The notes under the pieces: generated by a model | What the model was told of the DNA's origin: nothing | Seen by the model: the letters and a program-made list of their open reading frames with translations, nothing else | Databases searched by the model: none | Origin: Climacteris rufus | Lineage: Eukaryota; Chordata; Aves; Passeriformes; Climacteridae | NCBI GenBank assembly: GCA_013398175.1 | Contig: VZRZ01000282.1 | Location: forward strand, 444,667-508,666 | DNA: 64,000 nucleotides | Direction: 5' to 3' | Program-made: the position numbers and the translations under genes | In this document: piece after piece, positions 58,601 through 64,000 of the stretch | Position numbering within the stretch: position 1 is the stretch's first letter | How the letters are laid out: each line of letters starts with the position of its first letter

Positions 58601-61600
58601 AACAAGGAATGCTTTTTATACTTCAAGACTCCTCTGTTTATAAAATATCATCATTTAGAACAGGACAATGGGACCACACTGGAAGGGAACACTCCCACTG
58701 CAGACATCTCCAGTGCAGACATGGTTGTGCACCACACTGGCCTCGATGGAGGAAGGTCAGCCAAGCACAGAACCAGCTCTGTGCCCCCCAGTCAGATGGT
58801 CCCCCTCTGACGTGTGCCCTGTCTCCAGGAGGACTCTCCATTGCCTCTCTATGCTTTGGAAGAAGCTTCATATCTGTGAAGTGTCCACCATCCACTTATA
58901 GGGGAGTTTGGGGTGGGGTTCAGGGCTAGTGCTGTTGCTGCTTTTCCCCCATATTTTGCACTAACGAGAAAATTTCTGTCTTCTATACTTGTATGGCTGG
59001 GGCAGTGGAAAGGGGTAGGAAAGTGAAAAGAAGTGGCTGGCCTACTTTGTCCTTTTCTGAGGGGCAGGAAGCCAAGGATGATGGTAGAGACCATGTCCTG
59101 CAGCTACACTTGTGTCAAGGAGATTTCTCTCCTCCCTCAGCACTGAGCTCTGCGGAGGCAGAGCTGCAGCTGGAGGTTGGGACTGGATTCCTCAGGAAGG
59201 AAGAAAAGCTGGGAAATATCTACAGACTAGTCAAGAAACTGGGAGGGTTCTCAAAAAGCTCACGTGAATGTCTGCTCCTCCAGAAATAAGCCAAAAAACA
59301 TACCATGCAGCTTTCTAACAAGCTTCCTAACACAGGGGTTTAAATGTCCCAGTGAAACAGAGGGTCTGCCTTCCATTTGTGAAGGCAGGAAAGGAATAAA
59401 TGTGAGCAACACAAGCGTTTTCCTCCACAACACAACCTCATTGTTATGGCTTGAGTATTACATCCACTGTATCCCTTTATTCCAATTGTTTGGCCAAATT
59501 GCTGCCCCAAGGCAGGTGTACTGGAAAATGCGAAAGCACCACAAAGTGAGAGACACAGCTAGTGGTACGAACTTCTTGCCACACAAAATGCCAATATAAA
59601 TATGTTAGAACAAGTTACAAGTGTATCATACTTAAGACAAAAAAGAAAAAAAAATAAATATATATATTTTTAAAGAGCAGAACAAATCTCAAGCAGCCAA
59701 GTGGTGAAGTTGCAGTGATGTACAGTAGGTGATGTAGCCCTACAACCTCTTGGGAAGATACACTGAAAGAAGACGTCTGCAAATGCATCTTGGCAAAGTA
59801 TTGGTACAGAATGCAGTGGTTGGCTGGCACTCACTATGGTACATAAATGTTAATGGCAGACTGGGAGTGAACCGATTTCAAGTTTGAGGCCGCACATGTT
59901 CCATTCTCCAGAAGAAAGTTCTCACACAAAACGAAAATTGTCAGAGATGCTGCATGAGTCAGTACTCATCCTGCTGCTGGGGCTGTTCATGGACTTGCTC
60001 TTCACCTTCATGCTCATCTGTGTGGCTCTCCTGTAGGAAGAAAAAGACCCCAAAACATTCTTCAGCAGAAAGCATTCCTCATTTAATCCTGCCCCGTGGC
60101 ACTCACTGTAGTGTAAAACTTAACTTACAATTTTCATGCACAGAAGTACAAAATAAGCTGTTGCCTGAGAAAAGCAGCATGTCATAATGTTACAATAAAA
60201 TGTACTTATTTTACTTTTAATCAAGGCATATGTAGTACTGATATTTGCCTAGAAAAAATGTCAGCCTTCTACATCACTGAGTATTATCTGTTCTGGTGAG
60301 TGAACATTTGGAAGAGTTAGACAGTTGTATGCCAACCATTAGATGCTGTATCATAGCATCCTGATGTCCTCCCATTTTCAGTTTGTCCAAGGTTTTCTGA
60401 ACCTGTCTGCTGTAGTTTTCACACAAACTTCACTCAAGGTTTAGATCACTAAATGGACAAGACACTTTTGCTATCACCTGCTTTAAAAATTCAACACAGC
60501 CTCCTTTTTGAGATCAGGCACACTACTTTCCCAAAATAATACACTCATGCTAACTCCCAAAGACTTACAAACACATTTTCTTGAAGAGGGTGGGGGGAAG
60601 AGTCCAGTATTCACTGACTTATAATGCTACTGCTAAAAGCACTAATTACTGAGTAATCACTTCCCCTTGTTCTTATGCACAGTATTATCCAAAGCTGTCT
60701 CTCTGAATATACATTCCCACTGGGAGATGAATCCCTGACACAAGGGAAGGCTGGATCCTTGCTGCATGTGACACCAGTTTCAAACAACTTCTAAATTAGA
60801 GGCAACAGACGGTATCCTGAGTTGACCTCAGTGTTATCTAGGCTCAAAAAGTCGGGCTGACTCTTAGAGCATCCCTTCTGGACTCCCATTAAGCACAGCT
60901 GCATTTACAGCTTTCCTCTCAAGTGCTTTCCATCTTTCCACAGCACGGTTCACTGCAGAGATCCCTCTCGTGTACGCTCTGCCCTGCATTAGTACTGCTC
61001 TGCTGCAGGCAGCTCCAAAGGAAAACACTTTTCCAAGACACTGAGCTGCCATTCAAAATGCAGCAGCATCCCCAGTGGGGTACCCCTGCAGAACTCGCCT
61101 GGCTCCCTAACTTTCATTAAAAGCAAGCAACTTGAACAACAACCTTTAACAATTTGATACTGCTAAGTTTTCAAATTTGAGGCAAAAATCACAAGAAAAG
61201 GGAGACTGTAATTTGAGTTTTCCCACAATAGTCCAGAGCAGCTTAGGAGATAAGCAAATTCCCTTCTAGCAATAAAATATTTATCTAAAGGGCAAGAGCA
61301 GAATAAGGTTCCTAACATTTGCTGATACAACGGAAATAGTCAGCTGTTTATCACACACAGAAACTGCCCAATGCCAACTGAAAGCAAGCTTTCTGTCACT
61401 CAGGTGCCATTTTCAGGTAGAAGCCACACATCAGTCAGGGCAACTGAAGTTTAGCACCTTCTGGTCCCTTGGGGGGAATGATGCCCTTATTACATGCAGT
61501 AGGTACATCACATCAAAACAGCTTTGTGAGCAGTACTTAAAAACTGCAACTCCTGTGATGGGCTGCAAGGGTGCAGGATGTGCAGAGAACAGGATTTTCA

Positions 61601-64000
61601 CAGGTAGGAGCTGACAGCTGTGAGAACCTGACCTTGCCTTGCAGGGTGAGAAGACCGAAGCCTGTTTAGCCACAGTGAGCAATGTTACCTTAACCCCATC
61701 TATCCTGACCCTCCTTATGTGCTGAGGTGAGCTGCTCTGGAATGCAATGTTCCACAGGCTCTGTGTATGACACCTTTATGAGATGCACTCTTAGAGAGCC
61801 CACTCGTGCAGACTTTATGGGTCACAGACATTCTCTCTTCTCATTCGTACAACAAGAAAAGCCTCTAACCACAGGGAGGAACTTGGGAATCTGCTCCACA
61901 ACTCCGAAGAGGAGTAGTGGCTCCTCTTTTGCCAGGTTTACCTTTGATGGAAATAGTGAATCTTCTAATGTGACTACCTCAGAAGTTGTTCTGAGACTTG
62001 GGACACGTTTCCCAGTATGTACAGCTTGTACAAACATTTGAAATGGGAACCACAAGAGTCCAATTACTTTGGGACTGTGGAATCTCATTGAACACCATCC
62101 CCTAATAAGGAAAGTAGTGGAAGATCTATTTAGAGCATTTATTTCTGGCTTGAGCCACATGATCATGGTCATCTCTGTCTCCCACACTGAGAGGTGCTCT
62201 CTTTTGACCCTTAGATCCATCTGCCTCAGGTCTGCCTGTAGACTGAAAAGCTAGACTATGAAAACCTGGTGTTTGGGAGGATGGGGGCCATTTCCAACAG
62301 TAGCAGCAGATAAAGTAGCTGCTAGAGCAGAAAGTTACCAAATCAACTGCACTTCAAGCAGTTGCTCTGGGAAGTTGAGCAGAGCAGAGATATCAGACAT
62401 AAGCAATTCACCCAACTTCTACATGAACTGAACCAGAACTGTCCGTGTAGGAAAGCAAAAGCTTTCATACATTTCTGCTTTATGCCAAGACCTGCACTGC
62501 TCTGGGTTTCATAACCAGGCACAGAGCCTCTTCTTATCCATCAGTTTAAAGCTCTCCTACTGTAGTATTATGTGACCAAATGCTTTACACACTGTGTGAG
62601 GTCTTGAACAGCAGGGGCCACATCTCCTCACCAACCAAATGTAGCCTTTTTAGCACTATTCTCTGTCAACTTTGATGTCTTTGATGAAGAAGTAGGATTA
62701 TAAATGAGTAATTTGTAATGAAAAATTACAAAGGATTATGGACTGATCAGCCAAATGTTAAATGACACCCCTCTTGCATAAGCAGAGGCATAACGATGAG
62801 GTTTAAAACAGAATCATAACAGGGAAAAGAAAAGGGAGGTTCTAAAGATAAGGAACTCAAAAGAAATTATATCTGTGCTGCTCAAACTCACCAAAATCAA
62901 GACCAAAAAAAAGAAAAAAAATGGATCAGTGTTAAAAATTTAGTCCTTATTGAATAAAGCAAAACAGAAGCTTAGGAGGTGACAATTGAAACTACACAAT
63001 AAACTGGAATTCTGAGAAAAATAATTATCCCACTCCCCACCACCAGACATGAACCTGATAAAAATCTCTTCGGTGCAACACTACAATAATCAAACACCTG
63101 GAGAATTATTCTTTTAGGGACTAAACTCTATACTTGCATTCTGAATCATTCTACACAAAATTCACCTAACAGCCTCACGGGGCAACTTGGAAAGCCAAAC
63201 TGCTGTTACCAAGGGATTAACCTGCAACGTGTTGCGAGATAAAGAATTTAACTTGGGACGAATTCATTACAGAGAGGAGAAAAAAAAAACCAGTTCTGAA
63301 GGGAAAAGCAGGCAATGAGAGAGTAAGTCCAAAACCAAAAAGGAGGCAAACTCTGAATCAGCACTAAACCACAGTCTTTGGTTTAGTGCTAATGCACTGG
63401 GGTCTTTCCTCAGCAAATTACAGTCCATCTGCTAAGCTAAGGAGATCAAGTCTCCCACCAAAAGGTACAAAAACCATTGTGTGAGGAATGGCCTCTGTAT
63501 TCCTCCCTGGAGGAGCAGTGCTCTCCTGCTGCAGTGACATACTCAGTCTCCCACAGCAACCACAGTTTAGATGAAGGCATGGTTGTTGCATGTAGTTCAC
63601 ATGCAGACATGAATGATGATTTCAACAGAGAAAGGGTTGGAGGGAAGAAGCAAATAAAACACTGGGATATGGACTGAAGTAGAACATTCTGTAATGTTTT
63701 CTGCCAGTAAGAAAAACTGCAGAAGGAAAAGCAACAAATGCATTCCTTGGTGCAGAATCACTTTGCTATTCAAGCCAACAGACAGACAGATGTGGTAGGG
63801 GTATGGGTAGAAGAGGGATTTTTCTGGCTTTGCTTTATAAATAAATCACTGCTTTTGAATCCAGAAGACATTTTCTCTGACCGCTATATATATGTAACAC
63901 TTTTACCCTGTTATCACGTGCTTGGCAAATTTGTCTTATTGTTTATTCCTGTGAAAATAATGGTTTCCTCCTCCTTTTCCTCTCTAGCACTCTCCCCGCA
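55678..64000. other. Downstream flank, no gene recognised
   Basis: Mostly AT-rich non-coding DNA. It contains a T-rich tract at 57552-57580, a hairpin at 57891-57914, a hairpin at 63360-63390 and a weak minus-strand terminal-exon candidate at 59959-60030. Open frames such as 55627-56097 on the minus strand (156 codons) and 61822-62220 on the minus strand (132 codons) show no known domain. The stretch at 57000-58020 is especially AT-rich and could be the 3' UTR of an unseen minus-strand gene, but I cannot show this. Confidence 0.5.
57552..57580. repeat. Poly-T tract
   Basis: Twelve-base and sixteen-base runs of T are separated by CC. Confidence 0.95.

Noticed and set aside
61822..62220. Open frame of 132 codons on the minus strand
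   Set aside because: The peptide matches no family I know, and possible donors inside it do not join to a neighbouring exon.
1..64000. CRISPR arrays, operons or other prokaryotic systems
   Set aside because: The window has eukaryotic split-gene structure and vertebrate repeats throughout. No regular spacer-repeat array is present.

Overview
The window is vertebrate nuclear DNA, almost certainly from a bird and most likely a songbird (passerine). Evidence: several chicken-repeat-1 (CR1) LINE fragments, a SINE with a tRNA-Ile head and a CR1-like tail (a type I know from zebra finch), a solo LTR of a kind common in passerines, a generally AT-rich and repeat-poor background, and one large gene of small exons with GT-AG introns.

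One protein-coding gene is supported. It lies on the + strand from 12473 to 53534 and covers nine exons, equivalent to exons 2-10 of the SELENOI/EPT1 (ethanolaminephosphotransferase 1) gene family. The nine exons join without a frame break into 369 codons and hold the complete CDP-alcohol phosphotransferase signature, with all four aspartates. Exon 1 (start codon and about 19 residues in human SELENOI) was not found and is probably upstream. The protein differs from human SELENOI, as I recall it, at many positions. I therefore read it as a diverged paralogue rather than the conserved selenoprotein itself. The reading frame ends at a TGA that falls exactly in the column where SELENOI uses TGA for selenocysteine, and a second in-frame TGA follows three codons later. 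I saw no convincing SECIS element nearby. The gene may be a former selenoprotein whose Sec codon now acts as an ordinary stop.

Layout: 1-12472 is intron 1 and/or upstream DNA with an old CR1 piece. 12473-19996 holds exons 2-4. Intron 4 (19997-27524) carries three CR1 copies, two antisense and one sense; the sense copy holds a decayed reverse transcriptase. Exon 5 (27525-27793) has most of the catalytic motif. Intron 5 holds an antisense solo LTR (33214-34253) with perfect 5-bp target duplications. Exons 6-10 follow between 36414 and 53534; exon 9 is strikingly GC- and CpG-rich. Intron 8 holds the tRNA-Ile SINE. From 53535 to 64000 is the 3' UTR of the gene and then DNA with no gene I can identify, apart from one weak minus-strand terminal-exon candidate at 59959-60030 and two clean hairpins.
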